64,000 nt of DNA, from positions 26,642,286 through 26,706,285 of the forward strand of contig NC_052021.1 of assembly GCF_015832195.1 (NCBI RefSeq), given 5' to 3'. Within the stretch, counting starts at the first letter, position 1, and the number at the start of each line of letters is the position of its first letter. Positions 9,378 to 23,404 of this stretch are shown piece by piece. The DNA is from Motacilla alba alba (taxonomy: Eukaryota > Chordata > Aves > Passeriformes > Motacillidae). The translations under genes were made by a program, and so were the position numbers. Below the pieces are notes generated by a model. That model searched no databases and had not been told where the DNA came from. It worked only from the letters and a program-made list of their open reading frames with translations.

Positions 9378-12084
9378 AGATAAAAAGGATCTGAGAGACA
9401 ACTGTACACCTCAGATCTTGTTTTCATGGTTCAAGTTCTGTTTCTTAGAGATATATATAGCCTAAGGACACTGGACCACCTCAGAATTTTTTTTTATTAC
9501 TTCAGAATAAACCTTCTGAAAACGTCTTTGTGTGAAAGGCCAAACATCCCCCAATATTATTTTTTTAGCCCTCACTGTTTATTACCCATGTTGTGTTGTA
9601 AGCATGTCGTATTGCAAAGCAGAGACTTTTACTAAGTCTTTACTTTTGTTTTGTGTATTTGTTTGCTTCCAAAATTCATCTATTTCATCAGATCAGCTTT
9701 TCCTGAGCAGTTTAAAAGAAAATTAGCCTCCAAGCCCCTAAAGTGACTAACATCTAAAGTATTATTGCCCATTTTCATCTTTCATATGGGGATTTGAAAA
9801 TCAATGTGTCATATGCCATAGAAGAGCGGCAAGTTAAATAAGCTTATTTGAAGGGAAAAAAAGCATGTTTTTTCTGAGAGGACAATTTTTGGTAGCTCCT
9901 TTTATACTATTCTTGATTTTTGTTTCATGTTTTTCTTTGCTACTTGAAAATGGATCTGTCTAACCTTGGTTTGATATGATTAGTTAGCAAAAGTCAGCCT
10001 ATGGGGGAGTGGGGATGAAGGAAAAAAAGCAATTGCCAGAAATGCTGCAAGTTTATTACTGAATCCATAGCTCCTTACAACTTTAGGCTGTGAAGCAATC
10101 AATGTAATTTTTCTAACAGAGCTTTTTCAGCTGTCTGGGAGGAGTGAAGGCTTGGTAATTGCAGTGTTTTCTACTTGGGAAATTGGTATTTGCCTGGCTG
10201 GGGTTCTCATTTGAGGCTGTGACTCGTTTTGTGCCACAGGACAAGGGCCCTTGAAGCTCTGCCTAGGGAGCTGGGTGTGCAGCTGTGCAGTCCCTGCTGC
10301 GTGCGTTTCACAATTAACAGGTAGGTGATTTACAGTTGCATATGTGGATACTCATGGTAAATGCACTTGGTTAGGCTGCTAAATGAAAGACAAAATATTT
10401 CAACTGGTAGCCTGATGAAAATCAGCATCTAAATGTTTGTCAAAAGTACAATTCACACACAGCATCTGCAGAGCAATTCCTGCAGTGGGCAGGGTTCATC
10501 ACCATCAGCTCAAGGCTCTAGAGCTGAAACTTGCTACCCTGAGGATGATGATGCAAATCCTGGCTGGGACAGGGCTGCCATGCAGAGAAAACAGAACAGC
10601 TGGAGGGCACTTGAGTGTGGCTGCAAGGAGTAAAGCTGCATTTGATGTCCTTATGCCAGCCAGAGTGAGCAGCAGCTGCTGTCACCTGTGTACCCAAATC
10701 CCGCCCTGAGCTGCAGATAGCTCTGCCACCACACTGCAAACCACAAAGCAGAGCCTGTGACCATGGTTCCAACACCATCCTGATAAACTGCTGTCCTGGA
10801 GATGTGCATATCTTGGTTGTGTTTATGGTTAGCCCTCAGCCCTAGAATTTTTTTGCATAGTCTAAAGTACAAGCATATAAAGGAAAACATATTTGCTAAA
10901 CGAAGATAGGAATCATGAATAGACCTCTCTGCAAGGCAAAAAATATTCCTGTAGAGGCACATTTCTATCAAAACTAATTAAAATTGTTTTATATTATTTA
11001 GACACAAGTAAAATTTAAATTGCAGATTGCTATTGAACTGTTCATCCTGTTCTTTGTGCTTCACTCTGAATTTTCTGTTTCAATTAAAATCCAGAAGCTC
11101 CAAAAACGATAAAATATTCCAGTTTTTTTTCTTTCTAATTTTGAATTGGCCTAAAGAAATCAAGTTTTTCCTAAAGCATATGACTATGTCTGTTTTTTTT
11201 AAAAAGCTTGCAGTCCCTCTTTCATTCAAAACATGCTCATTACTGTTATGAAAGCTATAATGAATACAACTATATTGCATGTCATTCAAATATGAAAAAA
11301 GTATGTAAATTACAGAAAGATAAGTAGATGAAAATCCTGTAGCAGATGCATATGGCATAATTATGCTGAAGAAGTATCACAGAATTATATTAAAATACCA
11401 GAGTAAAGAAGACTTACACCCCCAACTTCCTAAAATAACAGAACTAACTTGGAATCAAAGAAGAAGGAGGCTGCTCTGGGTGAATTATAGGGTTCCCTCT
11501 GGCTGTATTGGTCTTTGTTCAAGAATCTTCTCTTTCATCTCTTTAGCTGCAAGACCAGGATTATCTAAGAATCTGCATCTTTGGTGGCATGAGTGGCTTT
11601 CTGAAAGGAGTGTTGTAAGACAGACATAGAAAGACTGGACAAAGTCTGCTTCTCTTATCCCTGCGAAAGCTTGTCTGACTCTTTGAATAACTGTCAAGTC
11701 AATATATAGCACAAATAAATTATCTTGTTATATCTTCAGCGAATATCCTTGCAGTAATTCAGCTATCTCTCACTAATGAATAAAAAGAGTATAGATAGGC
11801 AGATCTCAATGGATGAAAGCTATCACTGAAGAGTAAGAAAAACAAGTCCTATAATAGCTAAATATTTCATCTACTCTGAATGAATGGCTTTGAAATGATG
11901 TCTAACTTGGAAACAGATGTTAGAGACAAAATGAAGTGCTGGTAAATGTCAGCAGAGAATCATCAATGCTTTGTTTTTCTTGAACTCACTTTTGCATGAC
12001 TTACCCCCTACATTTCCTAATTGTCATTACTTAGTTGCTAATGTTGATTTTGTGCTGCCTCATGAACATACAACTTTCTTTCAG
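9378..12084. other. AT-rich non-coding sequence
   Basis: No recognisable gene or element. A slightly GC-richer patch at 10430-10800 has overlapping open frames of 66-106 codons on both strands. No frame stands out and no splice pair is convincing. Confidence 0.45.
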
Positions 12085-12156
12085 ACATTGTGGTCGACTT
12101 TAAAAGACAACTTCATGTATGACTTGTTTAAAATTCCAGCCCTACTCAGTTACCAG
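12085..12156 (+). other. Possible isolated exon (72 bp, open in one frame)
   Basis: The segment is preceded by a pyrimidine-rich acceptor (CTTTCTTTCAG) and followed by the donor-like CAG|GTTAGT. It is exactly 24 codons long and open in phase 0, reading TLWSTLKDNFMYDLFKIPAL at its start; the other two frames contain stops. I do not recognise the peptide and see no partner exon nearby. It could be a real exon, a non-coding RNA exon or chance. Confidence 0.2.
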
Positions 12157-13572
12157 GTTAGTTAAGTACAGATTCAGGGAGATTACAGTATTCCTTTGCA
12201 GAATGACGTTTAGTTACTATCACCTCATTCCAGCCCTCTCTGGCTCCAGGACATAGACAGGACATTTACATTGCTTTCCTCTGGGTGAGGCTGACCAGGT
12301 CTGTCTCACAGCCCCCATCTAAGAAACACCTTTTTCGGCCAAGCACCATGGTGCTCATGCAGTGTGATTTGTCACAGCCCTGACAGGGACAGGTGACAAC
12401 ACAGCAGAACCAGCCAGGCCTTTTGGGAAACCAGCCAGATAACAACCTGATTGCCATCTCTGCTGCTGAGAACAACACAGAGTACCCATGGATGATGGAT
12501 GTTAGCAAATTCAGGCAAGATTTCCTTCCTTGTCTTGTTTTGTTGGTAGTAGAAAGTACAGTCCCTGAAGGGTGCTAACTTATTATTACAGTCAATTGAG
12601 TGTACTGAGTGGTTATGTCTCAAAATACCCATGTGAGAATATATTTTAAGTTTTCTTGGGAGTCAGTAAGTAAACTCTGGCAATGCTGACAAGCCCATGG
12701 AGAGCTATTAAATGCAGAAATATACCTCTGGCACAGGAAATCTCTCAACCACAATTTCCTGAGCGTTATGAGAGCATTTTGGGAAAAGGATCATCATACA
12801 GTCATCTTGTTTTATATTTTCCAGGAGGCATCTGCTATTGGCCACTGCTTGACAAGAGGGGCTGCAGTAGGTGGATGCATCATGGAAATCAGAACTACTG
12901 ATCTCAGTGAAGCAGATGAGACCTTTTACTAAGCACCTTCTCTCACAGCTTTCACAAGGGCAAAGTATAATTGCTGAAGTTCTAAATAAACTTGTCAAGT
13001 ATCAGCATTAGTGATTAGAATTATTCTAGTGCTCAACTCATTCATACACAGCTGGTTTGGCTATCTTCTTACTAAACTGGGCTTTTCTGTTAAACCACTC
13101 CTGTTATTAGAAGACTTCCCTGAATTGCTCAATTATGGGAACACTATCTCAGATTTTCTGATTTTGTTGGATCTGTAGTGTTAGATAAACCATCCCTATG
13201 GTTTAGAGCAAGAGCCAGTTCAGATTATCTTTGCAGTCATTGTTGTCGACAGTGGTCACCTGTGCTAAGGGAGCAGAACCTGCCACTTTGGGAAGGGGAA
13301 GGAGACTTCTGTGGCTTTTAGTCTCTGATACAGCAATCCCAGACACAGCCAGAAAGAAAGAGTTTTCCAAGAGATGTGGAACGATAGGGAAGATCCATGA
13401 AGCAGGAAGACATCTCTCAGGAGAATGGCTGAACAATTTGACCATGGTCAAGACATTTAAGATCTGTTTCTGTATGGATAATCACAGATGCTTTCAGAGA
13501 CCAGATTTTGAAACTAGTTTTATTTATTTTACCCACATGGGGTGAATGTGCCAGAAGAAAGGTGAATATTGA
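12157..13572. other. Non-coding sequence, nothing recognised
   Basis: AT-rich sequence with only short chance frames (up to 104 codons at 13231-13545). No mobile element or RNA gene could be recognised. Confidence 0.45.
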
Positions 13573-13601
13573 ATTACAGGACATTGAGAATGTCCTGTAA
13601 T
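13573..13601. repeat. Perfect inverted repeat, 13-bp arms with 3-nt loop
   Basis: ATTACAGGACATT at 13573-13585 is the exact reverse complement of AATGTCCTGTAAT at 13589-13601, separated by GAG. The palindrome ends 39 bp before an (AT)n tract. Confidence 0.95.
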
Positions 13602-13633
13602 ATGTAAGCATACATATACATACATATATATGA

Positions 13634-13639
<6 letters not shown>

Positions 13640-13672
<33 letters not shown>
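13640..13672. repeat. (AT)n microsatellite
   Basis: About 16 uninterrupted AT dinucleotides, preceded by a degenerate ACATAT-rich stretch from about 13605. Confidence 0.97.
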
Positions 13673-13675
<3 letters not shown>

Positions 13676-16600
13676 TGTATTTGACCCCTCCTGCAATTTT
13701 CATGGAGTTCCTGATCAAATTTTACACCTAAAAACCCAATATCAGCTATCTGGGATGAAATGGAGTTTTTTCTTTAGCAGTTCTCATGACAACAACAGCA
13801 AATAAATATTCAGGCATTTAAGAATGCTCAAACAGTCAATCTTGGAAAAAAGTTCCAGATAATGAAGAGCAGACAACAGATTCTGCCCAATAAAACTTCT
13901 ACACTGTTCATGTTTTGCATTTTTTCCATTCACCCATTGTTCTATCTTCTCACATGCCACAAAAATCCTTCCAGTGAACTTCTACCATACCTAAAACAAA
14001 CTCCACATTTTGGACAGCAAGGGGCACTTGACATACATCACTGTTTTTCATTTCTAAATGTAAATTAATTATGGTTACTCCTTGTGCATGGTTTCCATTA
14101 AGATTCCTATTCTGATCGTGAATGCAAAATTGGGAAAACAAACCTACTCTTTCCAAAAATCTCACTGCCTCTTGCTTCAGCACATGAGCCACTCAAGCAC
14201 ATGAAAACCCAGATCAATTGCTTTAAATTCAACATGACTTTCCCCTCCTATATTGGTTTGATTTTTCTTTTTCCCTAACAGGTATATTTCCTTTGTGTGT
14301 GTCTTGCCCATTCTTCCCTTCTCTCTATACAACTGTTTGCTCTTTCTGTGCTCAGGGCAGTGAATTCCTCTCTTACATCCACACATCTGAATCAGGTCAG
14401 AGACTTTCAAACCCTTGGTCTACCTTTGAGCTATGCTATTTAGTGTTGAATCGGAGCTGAGCATGGATCTGGACAAATTGTTTACTTCTCCTCTTGAAAA
14501 ACATGGATTTATTTTATGTTTGTATCTTTTGAGCACAGCTGCCATGAATTTTACACAGTTAATCTAAAATAGTCACAGGAACTGGCATGACATTTCAGGA
14601 AACTTTCCTATTTAATGGCACACTGTGCACAGAGCAAATAACCAGGCCCTCCTCCAGTCCCTTTTACAACCCACTCAGGTTACAAGGTTGCCTCACATGA
14701 CAACTTGCTCTGGGCTGAATCATTCACAGGGCCTGAACTCACAACCTCTGTGACTGCAGGTGTAATTTTCTATGACTGGAGCTAATCTACCAGGTTCATT
14801 GCCTCAGAGACAGCAAGAACCTTATCAATCTCCTCTGCACTCCAGCCAATGGGAAGGAAGAAAAAAACAAGTGTAACCCAGGGCAGAAAAAGCCCTGGAT
14901 CTGTTTTGCCAAATGTCCTAACTTGTCCATTTTACTGCACAGTCAGCATCAGAAGATCAGAGAACCTTTTCAAAAAGTGCACCTGATTTCTTGAAGATTC
15001 CTTTACCCCAGTCTACAGCTCATGCAAACTTGTGTGATTTATCTCTTTAAGTCAAGACAAAACAATGTTTTTCATTTTACAGACAGCGAGAGACAGAACA
15101 GGGACTAAAGGATCCTGTGATAAGGGTGTTGTGTCAGCTGAATATTAAAAGTCACATAAAAACTGAGAGAGGTGCTAACAGCTAAGCAGATGTGGGGTAA
15201 GCTCTGCAGGAATTTTAAAATCCCACAGTTATTTACAAATATATTCCTTGCAAAGGTCACAAAACACTCCAGAATAAATTTTTCACCACTAAAAGTAGAC
15301 TCAGCTAGCATGAGTGAGTCAATACTGTGGGGGGAGATTTTTGTCCAAAATTCATCTGAATTTTTTTAATCTAAAATCTACCTTCCAAGTTTTCATTTTG
15401 AGTAGCAGCAACCACTAGGGCCTGAGAAGGTTCAATTCCTCATGGCCAGGCTAGGCACCCTTGCACAATGGGGTCCTGGCTGCTTGGACTCGGCTGAATT
15501 CCATTGTTCAGTAAAAACTCCTTTTTCAGGCATCAGTTATGGTGAGTAGAACTCTCTAACTCAACTAGAGAATGTAACTGTTGTGGCATGCACTGAGAGA
15601 GCATTATTTAACATTTACTGAAAAGATTTCTTTTTCTTGGGCTCTCTTCTGCAGGGACTCACACACTCACCTGTACTGAAATCTCAGTTGGCTTTTTCAC
15701 ATTTTATGAGCTGGAGGATGGGAGGCTGAAGTCATTCTCCAGTAACCATTCCTCCAGGTCAGGAGTGATTTTGAGACAAAACTCTCAGGGAAGAAACCAA
15801 AGTCCTCTGTAGTCACAGTCTTTGCACAGTAATACAAGCAACAAGTGGTACTACAACAACATTACACTAAATTTAATGACTTTGCCTTGTTCATCTCTAC
15901 AGCAGCTAATGAAAGATTATGAATGCAAAGCAAATAGTGTGTTCAGGCTGGTTCAGGATCCACATGGCATCTGAATGTGCTGCATGAATTATTCACACTG
16001 TTTTTGTTCACCCCTGTCATGCCTCCCCATCACAGACTAAAGCTCCTCTCCCGGCCTCAGCAAGCTCCTCTAAAACTGTTCCCCTTGTACTGGGGAAAGT
16101 TTCATTTCTAGTGTGTCAAAAACATATGAGGCAGGTCACCCAGTAAAAGTGAAATGATAAAATATGAATATGCTCAAGGAAGGAGGGAGAGAGGGAAGGA
16201 GCTGGCAACCTTCTTTCCCATGTGAGTGAAGGTCTTATCATTTTTTATTTTTCAACAAACCACTGTACCACTGCTCCTTCCTCCCATTTAGCTTATAAAT
16301 GAGATAGCTGGATAGACTGTGTTGAGCTGCTCTTGAGGGAGAAACTGCCTGTCTGGCATAACTGAAATTTCCTCAACATCAAGGTGTGCTTATTTATGGT
16401 GTTAGCATTCAGAACCAACCCAGCTTTGCATAAGTATCAACTACCTCCCCCACACCTTTCCTCCAATCTCAGTTGCCAAAAGTACTGTGATAATTGCTCT
16501 TTGACCTCTGTTACCCTTTTTGCTAGTTTTTGCATCCAGAAAAAAAAAAATATTCAATTTTGACTTCAAAACAAACATAATCTGTTTTTCAGCATTGACC

Positions 16601-17478
16601 TGCTGTTTGCCTGTTAGCAGGAGGCAAATATTTGTAGTGATTTGGAAGGCACACAAAACAGATTGATAGAGAGTCAATCAGCATGCCAAATACCTTGCTA
16701 TTTGCTCTCATGAAAGGCTGGTGAATCTGCTTTTTTGCTGGCTTTTTTTTTTTTCCTAGTTTTCTCCTCTATGATTGCCTCACCTACTAGAAAGATGATC
16801 AATTTGTCACAATCTCATTTTCATCTCAATTACTGCAATGAAGGCAGTGTTTCTACTAGCTTATTTTAAAAATTTTCCAGGGTTTTTAGAGTCATACAGG
16901 TTTCAGCCTGACAGACCAAGGTGTATATTACATATCACAGCATTGATGCCCATCAGAGAAAAGCTAGAGATAGGTAGCAAGTAAACACATGAGTTGATTG
17001 AAAAATCCTTGGGCATTTTTAGTCAGGGAAGAAGTGAGAAGCTTGAGTTGTGATGGGGGTGTGGAATATTTAGGATCCTGCCCCCTCACCAGGAACAAGT
17101 CAGAAGGGTACAATTGAGTCTGCATTGGGAGAACTTGAGAAAAACAGCACCTCTCTCTGGACTTATGGAATTCAAAGGCGCAGTAAAGCTGGCTAGAGGA
17201 ATGGGAGATAAAGCTTGAGTGATGGGAAGCCATCAAGGTTTTATGCCCTTGCCCTGTGTGTGGGGGTATTACCATATATACTGCTCTGAAGTGAGCTTTC
17301 CAGCCAACTCCAGCAGTCTTCTGCTCCCTTATTTCTTCATGCTTTTGCATCTTAAGCTGCTGCTGACTGTGTGCTAGTCCCTGCTCTGGCTCTGTATCAT
17401 GGCAGTCGTTGCAGGTGTGCCCTGGCATCTCAGCCTTGCACTGCCCTGCCTTCTCCCAAGCTCTCTCCCAAGCCATTG
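13673..17478. other. Non-coding sequence, no gene recognised
   Basis: Mixed AT-rich sequence. A minus-strand frame of 236 codons spans 16964-17674, but its 5' third is antisense to a CR1 fragment and the rest resembles no family I know, so I do not call it a gene. Nothing else stands out. Confidence 0.45.
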
Positions 17479-17657
17479 TAACAGGCTGCCCAGGAAAGTG
17501 GTGGAATTGAAATGAAATCATTTTTCTGGAAGTTTTCAGAAGACACATGGATGTGGCCTGTCTGGGGACATGGTTTAGTGGTGAACACAACAGTGGTGGG
17601 TTAATGGCTGGACTTGATCTTAGCGTTCTTTTCCAACAATAATATTTGACTCTAGGA
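17479..17657 (+). mobile_element. CR1 LINE fragment (3' end)
   Basis: The sequence ACAGGCTGCCCAGGAAAGTGG is followed by GGGACATGGTTTAGTGG, GGGTTAATGGCTGGACTTGA and TTCTTTTCCAAC. This matches in order the well-known CR1 3' region in sense orientation. The copy is truncated and diverged, and the terminal octamer repeats are no longer intact. Confidence 0.9.
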
Positions 17658-20200
17658 TTTGAAGGGTAAGACAAGTCACAATTCTGATTGCAGCTTTCTG
17701 CTGCTTCTCTGGTTCTTGGGATGTTTCAGTGCAGTTCAAAACATGATTTAGCACATGGACTTGGAAGAAGGAAAAATAACCTGTCCTGCTAATCCTCCTT
17801 TCCCCTAGACTGTACATCTACTGCATTATTCGTTATTATTGTACCAAGCCTCAAAGTAGAGCCAGAGAGACCAGACAGCAGCACACAATCATCTGCTCCA
17901 GGTGTTCCATTCCTGCCTTCTCAGCTGTTATTGTTCCTCCATGCAGGCAGCAGAAAGAAAGTGACATGTTTATTAGCTCACATTCAGCTGTGCCTGATTG
18001 ATATCTACACTACAGTGAAACAGCTTTTTGCAGCCATTTCACTTTCAGTGAAGGATGTTGTTTTAATTGTCATAGTCTTTTGTCAAATGTTTGTGTGTTG
18101 CTGGAGAACCCAGCACAGCACAGTAGCTGTTACTGCAGGATTAATGAAAGGCATGTTCTGTTTACAGAAAACTGACACTGAGTTAAGTGACTTCATAGAA
18201 AAAGAGAATCTTGGCTAATAAGTGCCTAAGGACTGAAGGCAAGGAAGTCAAAACTGCAAGCACCCAGGGCCTGTCTTATAAGGAATTTTATTTTTAGACA
18301 GGAAATATTTTATGCTGCCATGACCACTATAGTTGCTCTTCTCAATCATTTTAATGAAGACATGTAATAGTGGTACTGTTTTAATTATTTTACAATAGTA
18401 TTCAAGAATTGGAATGGAGTTTCACGTGGAAGTTGGTTAATTACCCACATCCATCACAGAAAATTTATATAGTACAGCCCAATATAATCATCCTTACTTC
18501 AAGAGACATTTTCCATCAAATTCAGAGTTGTTTAGACTAGACCTAATGTCCTCAGATTCAACCCCTAATTCTTATTTCTTTGCTTACCTTGATGGTGAGG
18601 GAGGCAGAAATAGAGAAAACAAAGAGCTAATAAAGCTTATTTGACACAGATTTAAAATATGGGAATAATAACTATGAATGGCAAGGAATCTTATCTAAAA
18701 AGCAATTGTTCTATTAAGTCTTTCTCTCAAATGATGTGTTAGGATCTTAATGCATCAGTCCTATGAAAGTCTAATAACTGGTTCTCATCAAGAAAAGCAC
18801 TTAAGCACTGGTTTAACTTTGTCTGTGAATGCTCCTGGCAGACGTCCTAAAACATGGCTGAGCTAAAAGCAGAATATTCAACAACTAAAAGGTATTGTCC
18901 AATTTAATGACTGTTACTGATGCAAAAAAGAGACATCAAATTCATTCTAAAGTGTTACCTAAAAAGAAGTATAAATAATTCATTGTTTTAATGCAATAAA
19001 TCCCAGGAGGAAATAATTGGCAAGGGCAAAGATGCATTTACATGTCCACTGTAGTTTAAGAATAAATGCCCACTTTGTTCTTATATAATTATCTGTCAAA
19101 TGAGCCCTCAAAGCAAGCTCTAGGCATTTCACAGACTCGAGAAAAACTGGGCAAATTCTCACAGTTCCCCTCTCACCCATCACAGCTGACATCAGATATC
19201 ACTTCTATAGGTAATTAGCACTCATCTGGGGTAGATCAAAGTGGGAAGCCAGGCCAGGGTTATGTAAGAAGTCCTATTAGTTGGAGAGAAAATTGTGACA
19301 GGAAGCTGGGAGGTGGGAGAGCAGGGAGCAGCCAAGGGAGCACCCAGACTTCCACCAGCAAGGCTCTGCTCGAGGATCAAACCAGATCAGCAATGACATG
19401 AAATCACGTCTGGTAGCTATGATTCACAACAATCAATGCTTCAAAGACCCCAGCTCTCAATGGACAGCTGGCAAACCCTACATAAAACACCGTGTCCGCA
19501 GCTGTTTTTCTCAACATCCAAGTTACAGTGATGAAGAGGTAGAGGTCTCGATGAGTATGGGAATGTAAGAGCACCTTCTAAAGATGATTATTAGGTACAG
19601 GCAGCAGGGCTGAGAGAGATCCCTGAGCAGGTATGGTGAAATTTCACACTACTGACGGGAAAGGTGTGGCTTTCTATGCATAGTCTCTCCCCTAAACCTT
19701 ACCTGTAACACATCTGTATTTTTTGTGTGAAAAATTAAAAGAAATAGACCAGGAAGTATTGCTATTTTACTAATTTTGACATGAATTTAGAACATTTGAT
19801 ATATTCATAATTACATAAGGTAGAGTTAAACAGCAAATTCTTTAATTAAGAAGCCAGGTATGATGTGATCATCCAGTCTGCCTTCCATGCAGGACAGTGT
19901 AAAAAGGCTGAATTTATTTCTGTTTGAACTAGAACATCTTCATCAGTACATTTCAAGCTGTTTTGTATTTTGCTTACAACACATATCTGCCTATTTTTCA
20001 TACATGGGAATGTTCTAGTATCGTAGCAATAACTAAATTAATGACTTATTAATACACCTGTAACCAGACATGATATCACTCTCACTCCTTTCAATCAACT
20101 GAATAAAAAAATGTATTACAGAACCTTCAGTTTATTGTCAAGCTTCTATTATATGATTTGGGAAGAAAAATGGAAAGCTAAGTCAGAATTTACTCCATTA
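17658..20200. other. Non-coding sequence, nothing recognised
   Basis: AT-rich sequence with short chance frames only (95 codons at most). No splice-supported exon, RNA gene or mobile element was seen. Confidence 0.45.
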
Positions 20201-20392
20201 TAGAAACATAGAATGCCTGAACCTCTGGAGATGATCTAGTCCAACCCCACTGCTAAAGCAGATTCACCCAGGGCAGGTTGCACAGGATTGTGTCCAGGAG
20301 GGATTTTGAATATCTCCAGAGAAGGAGACCCCACAGCCTCCCTGAGCAGCCTGTTCCAGTAAGAAAGCTTTTCCTCACATTAATTTACTCCT
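20201..20392 (-). mobile_element. CR1 LINE fragment (minus orientation)
   Basis: Plus-strand landmarks are TAGAAACATAGAATG, then GATGATCTAGTCCAACCCCA, then CCTGAGCAGCCTGTTCCAGT and TTTTCCTCACATT. They match antisense CR1 3' sequence, with an apparent internal deletion after CTGTTCCAGT. The copy is diverged and non-coding. Confidence 0.9.
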
Positions 20393-23300
20393 GAAACTAG
20401 TACTTTACATTCTCTACGGAAAACCTGATCACCCCAAGGGATTTGATGCTAAATAATTTGTATATTAGAGCCAGAGAGTGCAAGACTTTTATCAAAAATG
20501 GAAGGTATGATTAAGAAACCTTTCTTGGATTTTTTATTTTTTCTTTTCAAAGAGCACAGTTATGCATTTATAATACAGCTCACCTATTTCTGGAACAGTC
20601 TGGCTGTCCTGAAAAAGTACCATTTGACCTCTTTCCTGGCTTTCTTTCCGTAAGTAAATATCTCATAATATTTGACACTGTTTCCAAAAACATTATCCCA
20701 GATTAGATTAAATTACTCCTAGATGCAAGATTCTAGAGTTCCTTTTATAGACACCCAAAGTTTTCTTCATGAAAATAGATATGCAGCAGTGTCATAGAGC
20801 AACTAGGGAGGAAAGAAAAATTAATTGTAGAAAGTTCACTCCTGAAAGTTAGCTGAAGAATTTCTGCCTTTTGGCTATCAATTGAATTCTCATTGATGGC
20901 TGAAGCAGAGACAGGAATGAATTAAAACACCCAAATGATAATAGATTTTCCAATTTTCTACAGCAGCATGAAGGTCCAGCTGTGTCCGAGACCCTTCCTG
21001 GTTCTATGGAAAGAAAAGGAAAACAAACCAGTATTTCAGGAATATCCTTTTCTGTGACCTATTTCCTTTCCTAAACAGACTGCAATGATTCACACAAAAT
21101 ACCCATCTACCACAACACTTTTCATAAATCATCCTTATAGTCACAAGTGAAGTGACCCTGTGGTTTCATTCATTGAAAAGAGGTTTAAAAAGATTTGCTT
21201 AGTAAAGCAGGGAACAGGAAAGATAATTCCTCTGTCCTTGCAATTGTTCATCTTTGTTTCCCTGTACTATCTCAGATTTCCCTGAACCTTGTCCTTTGAG
21301 GCATTCAGGGGATTCAGGATGGCTTCATATTCAATTATTGCTTGAATCCTAAACTATTCTTAAAACAACACTGTACCAAATGATCCCAATAGGGTTTGCA
21401 CTCTGCAAATGAAGGATGCTGTCAGAATACACTCTCCTGTGTTAGGTGCCCTCATGGCAATCCATTGTCTGGCATATCTGACTCTTATGAGGCAAGACAT
21501 GTGTTAGACTGTTAATTTCAAGAAAAAATTATTTGGACAGAGTCAGGCAGAAAAGAAGAAAAAAGAGCAGGAAAAGTGAGGAAGCTTTTGTAATCAAATC
21601 AACTGATCCAATGAAAGGAATAAGCATGGTATTTTGTTTAAAAGCAATTCCAGGTGCCATAGCTAATAAGTGAAATGATGAATGAATGGAGCAGAATCTG
21701 AGTGTAGTCTACATGTTCATTTTTCTTTTCATGTATTTCAGCACGGGCACAGTGCATCTGTGTGTTTTGAACAGGTCAGATGTCCCTCTGACACTATACA
21801 TTAAATAATGACAATTCACAGTATACAGACAGCCAACCTCTGGCAACAACTGTCTCCCAAATATGACATCACTGGAAGGGATAAAAAACATCCTTTAAAC
21901 CTGCCCTTTCATTAAAATTTAACTTTAAATACCATAGACATTTTAATAAAAATGTAATAAAATCTCTGCTCAATGGAATGTGGTTTGGTTTTATTTTAAA
22001 TTTCAAATATTACCTCCTTTTTTCTTGCTTTTTTATGGGAAGTTAGAATGAAAAAGACATAGAAATATGCAAAACTACCACAGAAACTGATTATAGAATA
22101 TTTTTCAGAAGTAATTTTTCAACCAGTTTTACAAATCAAAACACCACTGACTACAATGAAACTTTCCACCACATCTAAGAGTCTAGCCAAAAAGCTGCAG
22201 ATACCACTGCTTTCCTTCATACTTGTCTAATACAAGCCCAGTATCACTGCAACAAACACAAATGTCCACACCCAGGTTTATGTGCATTTTACACAGTGGT
22301 AAAGGTACAAAGGTCAAAACACAGTGGGTTTGGATCACAAATTCTGAAATGATGGCAGCATAATGCTTGGTTCATTAAAAGAGCTTAATATATAGACTGA
22401 TAATTTATGACTTTATTTGTTTCATCTACCTAGAATTGTCAAGAATCCAGTCTACTTCTAACACCAAGAAACTGTTCCATAGGATCTCAGTCCAAAATTC
22501 ATGAATTAAGTATGGTTGTTTGACCTAGTTGGAAGGTTCCTCCAGAAAAGCACATCTTTGGTCAATGGAACACAGTTTAGTAACTTCCAAGAAATATTCA
22601 TGGACAACTTATTCCTCCCACTCATCACTTCCCACACACTTGTCTTGCACTGTAATTTTTCTAAACTTTAGCAGCTCCTGTCCTGGGGATTCTCTTCAAC
22701 CTCTAATGCACTTAGTGGCAGCAACCACATAACTGTCCCCCATCTCCATTTGCTCAACCAAACAAACCAAACTTTTACAGATCTCCAAGACAGAGTCTCT
22801 GTTTTCCTGGTTTCAGAAATAGCTCTCTCTGTCTCTCTTACCCTGGATTCATCTTTCTGAGCCCCAGTAACTGGGTCTTGTGCTGCCTTGCATTTGAAGG
22901 TGGTTTGCAAGGGACTTGATCACGTGTAGATCAGTCTCTCTTCAGCCTCTTTGGAAGAGTTTCTGCCACAGGAAACATAACTTACACCCCCTCTGGGTTT
23001 CTCAGCAAAAAGATCAGTCCATTTATATATAAAAAGAGATATCCTATTATATATCTATTTATACTCTATTTATATAAAGAAATATATTATGAAACAAACC
23101 TCCCACCACAACAACTCAACAATCACAACATGTCCTTTTTTTTTTGGCATAGCCAACAGCACAGGAAAGTGGTGTTGATGCCATGTGATGTAAGTATGCA
23201 TGTATGTAAGTATGTGTGCATGATCAAATGGACCAATTTCTTAAGAACACTAATTTATCAATTTCTTAAGAACACTCCATGATCATCAAGGCAAATTGAG

Positions 23301-23404
23301 ATTTGAAGCACACATAGAGTTTTAGGTGTATGCCTGACATGCACTGGCTTTCACCGTGTGCCCCACCTGCTTTATCAAAAACCGATGACAACAACACAAC
23401 AAGC
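20393..23404. other. AT-rich non-coding sequence with short repeats
   Basis: No gene seen. An AT-rich stretch of TATATA motifs lies at 23022-23090. GTATG-type repetition lies at 23189-23220. A direct repeat of CAATTTCTTAAGAACACT occurs at 23234-23251 and 23259-23276 (25-bp period). Confidence 0.5.

Noticed and set aside
16964..17674. 236-codon minus-strand open frame
   Set aside because: It begins antisense to a CR1 fragment, has no recognisable domain, and lacks splice or promoter support; one chance frame of this size in 64 kb is plausible.
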